A stretch of DNA of 64,000 nucleotides, taken from contig UESW01000056.1 of NCBI GenBank assembly GCA_900491605.1, positions 62,001 through 126,000 of the forward strand, given 5' to 3'. Positions 1-10,385 of this stretch are shown here, piece after piece. Below the pieces are notes generated by a model. The model ran no database searches, was not told where the DNA came from, and was given only the letters and a program-made list of their open reading frames with translations. Source of the DNA: Calamus simplicifolius. Lineage: Eukaryota; Streptophyta; Magnoliopsida; Arecales; Arecaceae. The number at the start of each line of letters is the position of its first letter. The stretch's first letter is position 1. The translations under genes and the position numbers were made by a program.

Positions 1-637
1 GATATCCCTGCTGAAATTTCTGCAGCAGAATTTTGGATCTTGATCTTGGTAATCTTCCCAGATTGATTAGCAACTAGGATTTTCCTTGGTTTCTTGCGCC
101 CCAAGATTGTAAGAGAGGGTCGTGGCCTCTCTTCTTCCTCACGTGAACCTTCAGATCTGATCCAGAAAATCAAGAGACGCTGCCCAAGAGAAGGTGCTGC
201 TAGGGTTTCTTCCTTCTCCTTCCTTGAGAGAGGCGGCTCCAAGAAGATGGCTAGGGCAGAGATGGCAGCAATAAAACCCTAGAAACCTAGGGCATCTATA
301 TGTGAGAAAGAGAGGAGGAGGAAGAGAAGGGATAGCTTATTCTAGGGAGAAAAGGGTTTCTTTCATTCATCTATAATCATCATCGTTACATGACTATATA
401 TAACCCGTCCCCATGACGGCCACCAAAATAAAACCAGCACCACACATGAACCGGTGCCTTATTATATGGATAATAAACCCTAAAAAACTCCCTTGGACCA
501 ACCACACCTTGGGCCCAAACCCAGCCCAATGATAGACTAGCCCCCTCAAGACCAACAACCTGGGCCTTAACCCTGTGGAGCCTACAAACCTCCACCCTAG
601 GATTTAAGCTTTGGAGTACCACACCAGGCTCTACAAT
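1..637 (-). repeat. 3' LTR of the copia element (partial)
   Basis: Position 1 corresponds to position 4954 of the right-hand LTR, and similarity ends at the shared GCTCTACA at 637. Just beyond it the minus strand reads AAGGTGGAGAT, a short polypurine tract that would prime plus-strand DNA synthesis. Compared with the 5' LTR it lacks a small duplication near 5461-5475. Confidence 0.92.
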
Positions 638-3600
638 CTCCACCTTGGTGCTTCAAAGCTGCTGAAAAATCTGCACATTCCCTCAGACCCATCAGTGTCA
701 CACATGAGAGAAAGCTATCCCGTGGAAGAGTCTTCGTAAGTGCATCTGCCTGGTTCTTCTTTGTATGAACTTTTACCAGCTCCACTTCACCTTCTTCCAC
801 CAATTCTCTGATCCTGTGATACCTCACATCTATATGCTTTGTGCGTGCATGATAGATTGGGTTCTGAGCCAACTGCAGGGCACTCTGACTATCACTGTGT
901 AACAATACTGTACCCTGCTTCACCCCCATTTCCATGATGAGTCTCTTCAACCAAAGAGCCTCCTTGGCAGCCTCTGTAATCCCTATATACTCAGCTTCTG
1001 TTGTAGACAAAGCTGTAATAGGTTGAAGGGTTGATCTCCAAGAAATTAATCCACCATACATGCTGAACACATACCCTGTGGTAGACCTTCTTGTATCCAG
1101 ATCACCTGCAAAATTTGCATCCACAAATCCTTCCAATGGACCTAATGACTTACTTGGGATATTAGATTTCTCCTTAGATCCATCTTGCTGCCCAAAAATT
1201 AGACCAAGTCCACGAGTTCCCTGAAGGTACCTCAAAATCCACTTGAGTGCCTTCCAGTGCTCCTTCCCTGGGTTCGCCATGAATCTGCTCACCTGGCTCA
1301 CTGCATATGCTATGTCAGGCCTGCAACACACCATAGCATACATAATGCTGCCCACGGCACTGGCATATGGAACTCTCTCCATGTACTCTTTCTCTTCATC
1401 TGTCTGGGGGTTCTGTAACTTAGAAAGAGACATGTGACTAGCCAAAGGTGTTCCAACTGGTTTGGCCTTATCCATCCCAAACCTCTCCAACACCTTGTGA
1501 ATATATCCACCCAATGACAAGTGTAGAATTCCCTTGGTCCTATCTCTGTAAATTTCCATCCCAAGTATCTTCCTAGCTGACCCCAAATCCTTCATTTCAA
1601 ATTCTGTTGATAATGCATATTTCAGTCCATTCACTGCTTCAACACTCCTGCTGGCAATGAGCATATCATCCACATACAGAAGGAGATACAGTGCATCATC
1701 CTCATCCACATCTTTCACATAGACACAAGTATCATGTTCACATCTAGAAAATCCAAGGCCCAAAATAAAAGTGTCAAACCTTTTGTACCACTGACGGGGT
1801 GACTGCTTCAAACCATAGAGCGATTTCTTTAGTAGACACACTTTTTCTTCCAATCCAGATTCCTTGAAACCCTCTGGTTGCTTCATGTATATCCTCTCCT
1901 CTAGACTCCCATGTAAGAAAGCCGTCTTCACGTCCATCTGCTGCAACTCCATACCATGTTGTGCTACGAGAGATAACAACACACGAATTGAAGCATGACG
2001 TACCACTGGAGAGAATACCTCTGTGTAGTCCACTCCCTCTCTCTGTGAGAACCCCTTAGCAACAAGCCTTGCTTTGTATCTGACTCCACCTTGCTCTGAA
2101 GGTGCCTCCTTCTTTGTGAACACCCATTTTGAACCAATGGCCCGAGCATCTCTAGGTAGATCCACTAGCTGCCATGTCTTGTTCTTTTCCAGGGACTCCA
2201 TCTCCTCCATCATGGCCTGCATCCATGAGTCTCTTTCTGAACTTTCCATGGCTTCTTGGAAGGTCTCTGGATCTTCATTTGCAGTGATTAGAGCATAGGA
2301 AATCATGTCATCAATGCGATACCGAGCAGGTTTGATGATGGTACGCTTTGCCTTGTGTAGTGCCACACCCCTTTGATCATCTCTCAAAGCTGAAGTGTGT
2401 GACTCCACCTGCACCTCCTTTTGGATTGATGGCTCTTCTGGCTGATCCTTTACATGTATTGGAACATTCATACCAAACTCCACCTCAAAAGAAGCATGTT
2501 TTGAAGTAGAAGTAGAAGGTACATCACCTGTCAGCCAATGCTGTCCACTGCTGTCCTGTTCAGCCTTTTCAGCTCCATCTGCAATCTCTGACCTCTTCAA
2601 GATGCTCTTCTCATCAAAAATAATGTCTCTACTGATGATACACTTCTGTGAATCTGAACTCCATAGCAAATAGCCTTTAACTCCCTGTGGATACCCGATG
2701 AAGATCAGCCTTTGTGATTTTGGGTCCAGCTTGCTCCTTTCAGTTGCCTCCACATGTGCATAGGCTGGGCAACCAAAAATCCTTAGGTGTCCAAGCTCCA
2801 CCTTCTTCCCACTCCAGATCTCCTCTGGAATGCCTCCATCAAGTTTTCTATTAGGGGACCTGTTAACAAGAAAACCAGAGAACATAATTGCATCACCCCA
2901 AAAGACCTTGGGCAGTGATGCCTGCAGCCTCAAACACCTAGCCTTCTCTGTCAATGTACGATTCATCCTCTCTGCCACACCATTCTGCTGGGGAGTCATC
3001 CTTACTGTGTAATGGCGTTGGATCCCATTTTCCTCACAGTAGCTTCTGAATTCATTGCTTGTATACTCCCCTCCATTGTCAGATCTCAAACACTTCACTG
3101 GTTTTCCTGTCTCCTTTTCAACACCAACTCTCCAAGCTTTAAACCGGGCAAATACCTCTGATTTTTCTCTTATCAGATATACCCATACCTTCCTGGAGTA
3201 GTCATCAATGAAAGTTAAAAAATACTTAGCCCCACCTCTGGCTGACACAGGGGCCGGTCCCCATACATCTGAGTGAACTAGTTCCAGAATACCTTCACTC
3301 TGCTTGGAACTGCTGGCAAATCTTACCCTATGTTGTTTGCCATAAATACAGGGCTCACAGATGTCATTGTCCTCCTTCTTAAGTGATGGAATCAGACCTC
3401 TTTTGCTGAGTTCTATAAGCCCTTTATCACTCATGTGTCCCATTCGATAGTGCCACAGTTTATAGACCAACTGTTCCTCCTGTGCCGCTGCTAGCACCTC
3501 TGCACCATCTATGGCCACTGAGCCTTCCATCTGATAGAGATTATTTTCCAACCTTCTCCCTTTCATCACCACTAATGCACCCTTGGTTATCCTCAAACAT

Positions 3601-4731
3601 CCACTCCCCGGCTGGCTTCCAAAAGCATACCCATGCTTCTCCAGGTAGCCCAAAGAAATTAGATTCTTCTTCAACTCCGGGACATGTTTGACATTGGTTA
3701 AAGTCCTTATAACCCCATCATACATCCTCACCCTTATGCTTCCAACTCCAGCAACCTTACAAGGATGATTATCACCAAGGCATACACTCCCTCCATCAGA
3801 TTCTTCATAAGTTGCAAACCACTCCCTATGCGAAGTATAATGGTGAGAACATGCTGAGTCAAGTGTCCAACAACTATCACACTTCTTGGTCCCATCTGAA
3901 ACTACCAGTACATCATCTTCACTGTCTTCAGATGAATTTGCACCACCATTGCTGGCTGAACCTCCCTTGGAAATGCCCTTCCCCTTCTCATTCTTCAGAA
4001 GTGGGCAATTTCTCTTCAGATGACCAATCTGATGACACTTGTAACACTTCCATGCTTTCTGCTTGCCCCGAGACTTAGATCTGCCTTTGGACTTGCCTCT
4101 AACCTTTTCCCAGGGTCTTCCTTGCCTCTCATTCACAGCAAGTACCTCTGTGTTAGAGTTTCCCATGCGAATCTTTTCTCTTTGCTGGTTTGATCTCAGC
4201 ACCCCCACAACCTCTTCATAATTCAGGGTCTCCTTCCCATACACCAAGGTTGTAATCAGACCATCATAGGAACTGGGTAGCGAACACAACAAGATGAGGG
4301 TCTTGTCTTCTTCATCAATCTTCACATCAAGGCTCATCACCTCTGAGCACACTTGATTGAATTTCTGAATATGGGCCACAAGATCTCCTCCCTCAGGCAT
4401 TCTCAAGCTGTACAACTGTTTCTTCAACCACAACTTGTTTGTCATGCTCTTTCCCATGTAAGTGTTCTCTAAAGTTTCCCATAGCCCCCTTGCCGTGGTC
4501 TGCGTGCAAATCTCCGGCAAGACTTGATCAGCCAAGCACATCCTGATTGTGCTAAATGCAATCTCCTCTAACTCCTCCAATCCTCACGACTTACATTATC
4601 CGGTCTTTGTTTCACCAAGACCTTATAAATCCTTTGCTGTACCAATAAATCCTTCACCCTTTGCTGCCATAGGTGAAGTTCCCCTTGCCATCATACTTTT
4701 CAAAATCGAATTTAAAGCTACTAGATGCCAT
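597..4731 (-). pseudogene. copia gag-pol polyprotein, gag start frameshifted
   Basis: This is the polyprotein that makes the particle and copies and integrates the element. An open frame of 1327 codons (597-4580) shows, in order: a CCHC zinc knuckle (C179, C182, H187, C192), an aspartic protease site at D241 in a DSA triad, an integrase zinc finger (H377, H382, C408, C411), an integrase catalytic triad (D438, D501, E537), a reverse transcriptase YVDD box at about 969-972, and an RNase H region at about 1190-1290. The natural gag start is probably the ATG at 4731. Two single-base deletions, near 4665 and near 4580, separate it from the long frame, so the 1327-codon frame has no proper start (its first codon is TTG). 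Everything downstream looks intact. This copy therefore probably cannot make full-length Gag-Pol, although its enzymatic domains are well preserved. Confidence 0.9.
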
Positions 4732-4853
4732 ATCCAACCAAGAAACAATGCACACAACAAAAACAGAAAATTAAACTTGCTGCAGAAATTTCTGGTTTGA
4801 TATCTTACCAAGAAACGCCCAAGATCCAATCTTTTCTCCACCAAATCACCAAG

Positions 4854-4865
4854 GCTCTGATACCA
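4854..4865 (-). promoter_or_regulatory. copia primer-binding site
   Basis: The minus strand reads TGGTATCAGAGC two bases inside the 5' LTR. This is the usual plant copia primer-binding site, complementary to the 3' end of initiator methionine tRNA. It fixes the orientation of the element and places the LTR edge at 4868. Confidence 0.88.
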
Positions 4866-4867
4866 AA

Positions 4868-5605
4868 TGAAGAGTGGATCGTCCTCTTTCTAACCTTGGA
4901 GCATAGCACGCATTCGACCAGCCCCAAGTCGTGTGGAGATGCGGAAGCGAGATGATATCCCTGCTGAAATTTCTGCAGCAGAATTTTGGATCTTGATCTT
5001 GGTAATCTTCCCAGATTGATTAGCAACTAGGATTTTCCTTGGTTTCTTGCGCCCCAAGATTGTAAGAGAGGGTCGTGGCCTCTCTTCTTCCTCACGTGAA
5101 CCTTCAGATCTGATCCAGAAATCAAGAGACGCTGCCCAAGGAGAAGGTACTGCTAGGGTTTCTTCCTTCTCCTTCCTTGAGAGAGGCGGCTCCAAGAAGA
5201 TGGCTAGGGCAGAGATGGCAGCAATAAAACCCTAGAAACCTAGGGCATCTATATGTGAGAAAGAGAGGAGGAGGAAGAGAAGGGATAGCTTATTCTAGGG
5301 AGAAAAGGGTTTCTTTCATTCATCTATAATCATCATCGTTACATGACTATATATAACCCGTCCCCATGACGGCCACCAAAATAAAACCAGCACCACACAT
5401 GAACCGATGCCTTATTATATGGATAATAAACCCTAAAAAACTCCCTTGGACCAAACCACACCTTGGGCCCACACCTTGGGCCCAAACCCAGCTCAATGAT
5501 AGACTAGCCCCCTCAAGATCCAATAACCTGGGCCTTAACCTTGTGGAGCCTACAAACCTCCACCCTAGGATTTAAGCTTTGGAGTACCACACCAGGCTCT
5601 ACACT
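4868..5605 (-). repeat. 5' LTR of the copia element (complete)
   Basis: The repeat is 738 bp and has TG...CA ends: on the minus strand it starts TGTAGAGC at 5605 and ends CTCTTCA at 4868. The LTR should carry the element's promoter and polyadenylation signals. I did not assign a TATA box with confidence. Confidence 0.92.
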
Positions 5606-6018
5606 CTGGACTTCTGTGTTCCCATGGCTGAGCTTTGCGCTGCATGGGCTGGTATTTCTTATGCGGTGCAGACTCTTCGAGCCCAGAGGCTTGTTATTGA
5701 GGGAGACTCTATGACTGTCATTCAGTGGATACGGAAAGAGAAAGCTCCTGATGTATCCACCAATCCGATCTTAACAGATATTTGGACCATGCTTCAAAAC
5801 TTGGATACTTCCCAGATTTGTCATGTATTCCGTGAAGCCAACACGGCTGCTGACTGGGCAGCGACGACCGTAGCTCAGCATGTAGGATATAGGATATGGA
5901 CGATGGGTGAATCATGTCCTTCTGTGTTATTTCAAATTTTGCAATATGATGTATCTGGGCTGACTCATACTAGACTAGTATGATCGCCCGTCTTTATCAA
6001 AAAAAAAAAAAAAAAAAA
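5606..6018 (+). mobile_element. LINE 3' end with RNase H-like domain and poly(A) tail
   Basis: Directly after the copia LTR, an open frame (LINE part 5606-5983) encodes about 125 residues of an RNase H-like domain of the kind found at the C-terminus of plant L1-type reverse transcriptases. Visible landmarks are MAELCAAW (acidic residue in helix A), EGDSMTVIQW (second acidic residue) and REANTAADWAA (C-terminal Asp). The frame stops at 5983 and is followed by a short 3' UTR and an 18-A run at about 6000-6018, as expected for target-primed integration. The 5' part is missing, through 5' truncation or because the copia element separates it from sequence left of the window. Confidence 0.8.
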
Positions 6019-6508
6019 GAAGTTTCATGATGATGTAATCCTATAAGGTGCAACCTTTCCGATAGAGCAATGGCGTGCAAAAGGGTAGCGATGCAAGGAA
6101 CTAATGAAGAAAAAATAAGAGAAACCTCTCATGATTGGTTTCTGGGACATTAACTGAAGGATCTAATAATGTATGTCCTAACAATTATTGATATATATAT
6201 TTTTTTGTGACATATGGCATGAGTCAAATCGAGTCAACTTAGTCCAAACCAATATCTAATTGAAGGGGGCATTTGGCAACTCAAATACGATCACCTGATC
6301 TTTATCTTGAATTCATTGGCAAGCATATGAACTAGCCAACTACTGAACTCAATTGAATAACAGAGGCAAAAGGCTGCCAAGATAACTAGTAGGATCCTAT
6401 TTGGGGTAGTTGTTGGCTCCAGCTGTTAGAAGTTTGGAATCTCTCCGTAGCTATCCGAACTAGGGTCTAGCTTTTGAGACCCTCCTTTCTTATTTCTCTC
6501 TTATTCCC
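6019..6508. other. Intergenic, nothing recognised
   Basis: AT-rich non-coding sequence between the LINE tail and a MITE. I see no conserved frame, RNA gene or clear repeat. Confidence 0.6.
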
Positions 6509-6511
6509 TAA

Positions 6512-6855
6512 GGTAGTGTTTGAAATAGGGGATAAGAGAAGATATCCCCTGGATATCCCTTTTATTCCCAAAAGCCATAACTATAAGGGATAGCTAGGAC
6601 TAAAGTTAACCAAAAAGATAATCCATAGTTAACTATGGTTAACCATGGGACATCCCCTCAATTTATTTCCTAAAAATACAGGAATAGCTGGTTATCCCTC
6701 CAAATAAGAGTAAAAAAAAGTTATCCTATGGATTTATCTTTTTGCATTTGATATGATCAATGGGATAGCCAAGGGATATCCCTAGGGATAGCCAGGGAAC
6801 AAACTTTATCCCGTACACTTATCCATGGATAATATTTTTTCTATCAAACACTACC
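6512..6855. mobile_element. Tourist-like (PIF/Harbinger) MITE, 344 bp
   Basis: Perfect 12-bp terminal inverted repeats (GGTAGTGTTTGA and its complement) bound a non-coding 344-bp segment. TAA is duplicated on both sides (6509-6511 and 6856-6858). The TAA duplication and TIR-only structure match PIF/Harbinger miniature elements. The interior is rich in GGATA/TATCC motifs and carries no gene. Confidence 0.85.
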
Positions 6856-6858
6856 TAA

Positions 6859-7301
6859 CTTACAACCTAACTCCATGTTCTGTAGTTGTGAGGGCATAAT
6901 TGAGGACATTGACTTAACCTCACTCCGCTAATCCTTCACTGGAACTGATAGAGAGAGAGATCACATAGCAGCTCTATCTAATTTTCACTCAATTTTTGCC
7001 TCTTTTCCATTAAACTGATCTATCTATTTCTCTTGCTTAGCCTCCTATGTCGCTTGCCTCCTCTGCTCTCTACTATCGATCCTTCTTCTTTGCTCCTGGG
7101 CTAAGGATATATGGCTTAGAAGAAGGTCATTCCTTTGATTCGATCCTCAACTTTGAAGAGTTTCTGCTTTTCTCTCCTTCTTTTCCTTTTAAAAGAGTAG
7201 GTCAAAGTCAAATTAGGATAGTAGTTGCAATCGACCTCACTTTCCACATTTGTGAATAGCTGGCCAGGGCTCTTCTCTCTCCTTATCCCTTTGGCCTCGT
7301 T
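6859..7301. other. Intergenic, nothing recognised
   Basis: Non-coding. A 70-codon frame at 7047-7259 resembles no family I know and lacks supporting context. Confidence 0.5.
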
Positions 7302-7370
7302 ACAAAAAAAAAAAAAAAAAAAAAAAGGAAAAAGAAAGAAAGAAAGAAAGAAAGAAAGAAAAGTAAAAAG
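7302..7370. repeat. Poly(A) and (GAAA)n microsatellite
   Basis: About 24 adenines run into a GAAA tandem array. This could be the decayed tail of a retroposon, but no body is recognisable upstream. Confidence 0.9.
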
Positions 7371-7862
7371 AGAACCCCATCAAGGATCATATAATCCATG
7401 ACCCACTTCATTGATTAACCTTTTCTTAAATTATTTTCTAAATTAAGGTTGCAGGTAGGCAGTATTTCTAGTCCAAGGATGACTAGCATGGGGTTCTAGT
7501 CCTCTATTTTTTTAATTTAATTATTGAGTTAGGTCATAGAAAATTACGAATAAAGTTAGGAATAAAGGGATGATTTTAATTTAAAAAAAATAGCAAACTG
7601 ATGATTAATTCCTCACAATTAGCGATGTGATTAGATTCTAGATTTTTTTATGTCAAATATTGTTTTTAAATTAACTAGTGCATTTGATACTTGCAAACAA
7701 TATCAACATTGAATGGATGGACTTTACTTTAATTAAGTAGAAATAAGAATTTCTCTTGCATATTTTTCCTTATGAAAATAGAAGTAATGTCATATGCACA
7801 TGTACCATAGTGTAGATGTACTAAATTGTGCATGAAGTATAATAGAATTTGATATTTTAATG
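7371..7862. other. Intergenic, AT-rich
   Basis: No gene or repeat structure is visible. It ends at the CATAT target site of the gypsy element. Confidence 0.5.
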
Positions 7863-7867
7863 CATAT

Positions 7868-9817
7868 TGTTGATGCCAAGTCACTTTCCTCGAGCGCAGG
7901 GGAAACGGACGTCCTCCTCGCCGGACTCCTGCAAGAAAAATCCCCAGAGACCGGATGCTTCGATGGGGACCCTCCGACGCTCAAGTTAGTCACTTGGGAA
8001 CAAACGAGAACTGTCTAGCCCCCAGGAAGCTAGACAATTGGGGCTTAACTAGCTGGAAGGGACTAGAAAAACCAGAGTTCATGGATCCCTACTTACAGTG
8101 TGAGCGTATGTTTTTATACCTGTTCGAAGATAACCTCTTCCATTCCCGAAGATTGCTGATTTCAAGGTGCCCCGTTCAATAACGGACAAAAGATGAGGCT
8201 GACAATGACTGATCGTACTGTCGTCGTGCATGCCGGACGTGTCCTACGTCACCTGCCAGTACAACCTCATAGGTGTCTCGCGTCGGTGGTTGTACGTGGT
8301 GCGTGCCACCGCCGGATGTGGCGCGCACAGTTACGGGCAGGTGGTGAACCGTACGCTATAACGGGGTATGGCCATGCACAGTGATAGACAAGTAATGGAC
8401 CATACACCGTTATGAGGTATGGCCGCACCCTACTATGGATGTGCAGTGGATTATATGGGTGTGCCAGGTGGCCCAGAGCGGGCCGGATCATGCATCAAAC
8501 ACTGTTCATGCAGTCGGAGACCGAGGGGTCTTGGGGTTGAGATACTGTTCATGAGGTCCGGGAGCTATGGCTTGAGGCCGAGGGCGGAACTCGAGGCCAA
8601 GCAATGTTCATGCAGCCCGAGACCGAGGGGGTCTCGGGGGTTGAGATACTGTTCATGAGGCCCGGGAGCTATGGCTTGAGGCCGAGGGCGGAACTCGAGG
8701 CCAAGCACTGTTCATGCAGCCCGAGACCGAGGGGTCTCGGGGGTTGAGATACTGCTCATAAGGCCCGGGAGCTATGGCTTGAGGCTGAGGGTGGAACTCG
8801 AGGCCAAGCACTATTCATGTAGCCTGAGACCGAGGGGGTCTCGGGGGTTGAGATACTGTTCATGAGGCCCGGGAGCTGTGGCTTGAGGCCGAGGGCGGAA
8901 CTCGAGGCCAAGCACTGTTCATGCAGCCTGAGACCGAGGGGGTCTCGGGGGTTGAGATACTGTTCATGAGGCCCGGGAGCTGTGGCTTGAGGCCGAGGGC
9001 GGAACTCGAGGCCAAGCACTGTTCATGCAGCCCGAGACCGAGGGGGTCCTCGGTCTCGGGGATTGAGATACTGCTCATGAGGCCCGGGAGCTGTGGCTTA
9101 AGGCCGAGGGCGGAACTCAAGGCCAAGCACTGTTCATGCAGCCCGAGACCGAGGGGGTCTCAGGGGTTGAGATACTGTTCATGAGGCCTGGAAGTTGTGG
9201 CTTGAGGCCGAGGGCGGAACTCGAGGCCAAGCACTATTCATGCAGCCTGAGACCGAGGGGGTCTCGGGGGTTAAGATACTGTTCATGACGCCCAGGAGCT
9301 GTGGCTTGAGGTCGAGGGCGGAACTCGAGGCCAAGCACTGTTCATGCAGCCCGAGACCGAGGGGGTCTCGGGGGTTAAGATACTGTTCATGAGGCCCGGG
9401 AGCTATGGCTTGAGGCCGAGGGCGAAACTCGAGGCCAAGCACTGTTCATGCAGCCCGAGACCGAGGGGGTCTCGGGGTTGAGATACTATTCATGAGGCTC
9501 GGGAGCTATGGCTTGAGGCCGAGGGCGGAACTCGAGGCCAAGCACTGTTCATGCAGCCCGAGATCGAGGGGGGTTTCGGGGGTTGAGATACTGTTCATGA
9601 GGCCCGGGAGTTATGGCTTGAGGCTGAAGGCGAAACTCGAGGCCAAGCACTATTCATGCAGCCCGAGACCGAGGGGTTTCGGAGGTTGAGATACTGTTCA
9701 TGAGGCTCGGGAGCTGTGGCTTGAGGCCGACACCGAGAGAGAGGGGGGGCTCAGGAGGCCGAGAGGGCATCCATCACCGTTATCGTTTATTCTGACAATG
9801 TTGGATCAGCCATATCA
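7868..9817 (-). repeat. 3' LTR of the Tat element
   Basis: This LTR matches 19908-21608. The first 630 bp or so is unique sequence, then a tandem array of about 104-bp units fills most of the remainder. It is 249 bp longer than the 5' LTR because it has about two more array units. On the minus strand a purine-rich tract abuts it. Confidence 0.93.
8503..9728. repeat. 104-bp tandem array inside the 3' LTR, about 12 copies
   Basis: A GC-rich unit of about 104 bp is repeated head to tail. Each unit contains two GTTCATG motifs and CCCGAGACCGAGGGGGTCTCGG, an imperfect palindrome around the 'gag accgagg' core. Frames of 60-90 codons on both strands here are products of the repeat, not genes. Confidence 0.92.
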
Positions 9818-9834
9818 GATGCCCCCTCACCCCT
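9818..9834 (-). promoter_or_regulatory. Polypurine tract of the Tat element
   Basis: On the minus strand, AGGGGTGAGGGGGCATC lies immediately upstream of the 3' LTR, where plus-strand DNA synthesis is primed. Confidence 0.75.
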
Positions 9835-10385
9835 GAGGCAAAGCAGGCCCACCCCAGCGAGGCAAAAGGGGTGTCACCTTCCAAGTGGCTGATCCCTGCC
9901 CTTTGCGAACCGCCCCCACACACGTGTCTCTGGGCGCTGCAATGACTTTATGCGGGCGTCAAGTGGGGATGCGAAAGGGCGGCCACTACCATCCATCCGA
10001 TCCGCGACGATCATCCTCGAGGTTGATCCTCCGAAGTCCATGCGGAAAGTGGCGCTATCATTACCCATCATAATGATGATGTATGTGGCATCTCATCGCT
10101 GGCCGGAGGCTGATCGTACCACGCGCCAAGCGATCATCGAGGCAGCCCTGCCTACGGTGAGAGTCCACGTGGATAAAGAGACAAGGCGGGATAATTCGAA
10201 ATCCAATAAAACTCAGGTGGGGGTTGAATCTGGCTATATTGCTCCTGCTTCCATTGTCTTCTTCCCCTGGCTCCATGACCTTCCGCCTCCTGGCCCTCCC
10301 TGCAATCCGAGATTCCGCGCACTCCATTTTCTTCCTCAGGTCAGATCTTCGTCCCTTCTAGACCTTTCTATTTCTTCTTCCAACA
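9835..10385. other. Tat internal region upstream of the antisense gene
   Basis: Non-coding sequence between the polypurine tract and the ATG of the antisense gene. On the plus strand it would hold the promoter and 5' leader of that gene; GGCTATATTGC at about 10231 could be a TATA element, but this is weak. A 180-codon frame at 9950-10492 has no recognisable domain and overlaps the real start region. Confidence 0.5.

Larger units (their letters stand above)
1..5605 (-). mobile_element. Ty1-copia LTR retrotransposon, truncated by window start
   Basis: Two near-identical direct repeats (1-637 and 4868-5605) flank a minus-strand region coding for gag, protease, integrase, reverse transcriptase and RNase H in the copia order, with integrase before RT. 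A primer-binding site lies beside the right-hand LTR and a purine-rich tract beside the left-hand one, so the element reads right to left. The first 86 bases or so of the 3' LTR lie outside the window, so the target duplication cannot be checked. The LTRs differ by roughly 1 percent substitutions plus a few small indels, which indicates a recent insertion. The coding region is nearly intact except at the start of gag. Confidence 0.95.

Noticed and set aside
1243..4078. Plus-strand frames within the copia element
   Set aside because: Antisense to the long gag-pol frame, with no domain of their own.
8419..9689. Many overlapping frames of 60-90 codons on both strands
   Set aside because: They are translations of the 104-bp tandem repeat. 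The same peptides recur with each unit and no start, domain or codon bias supports them.
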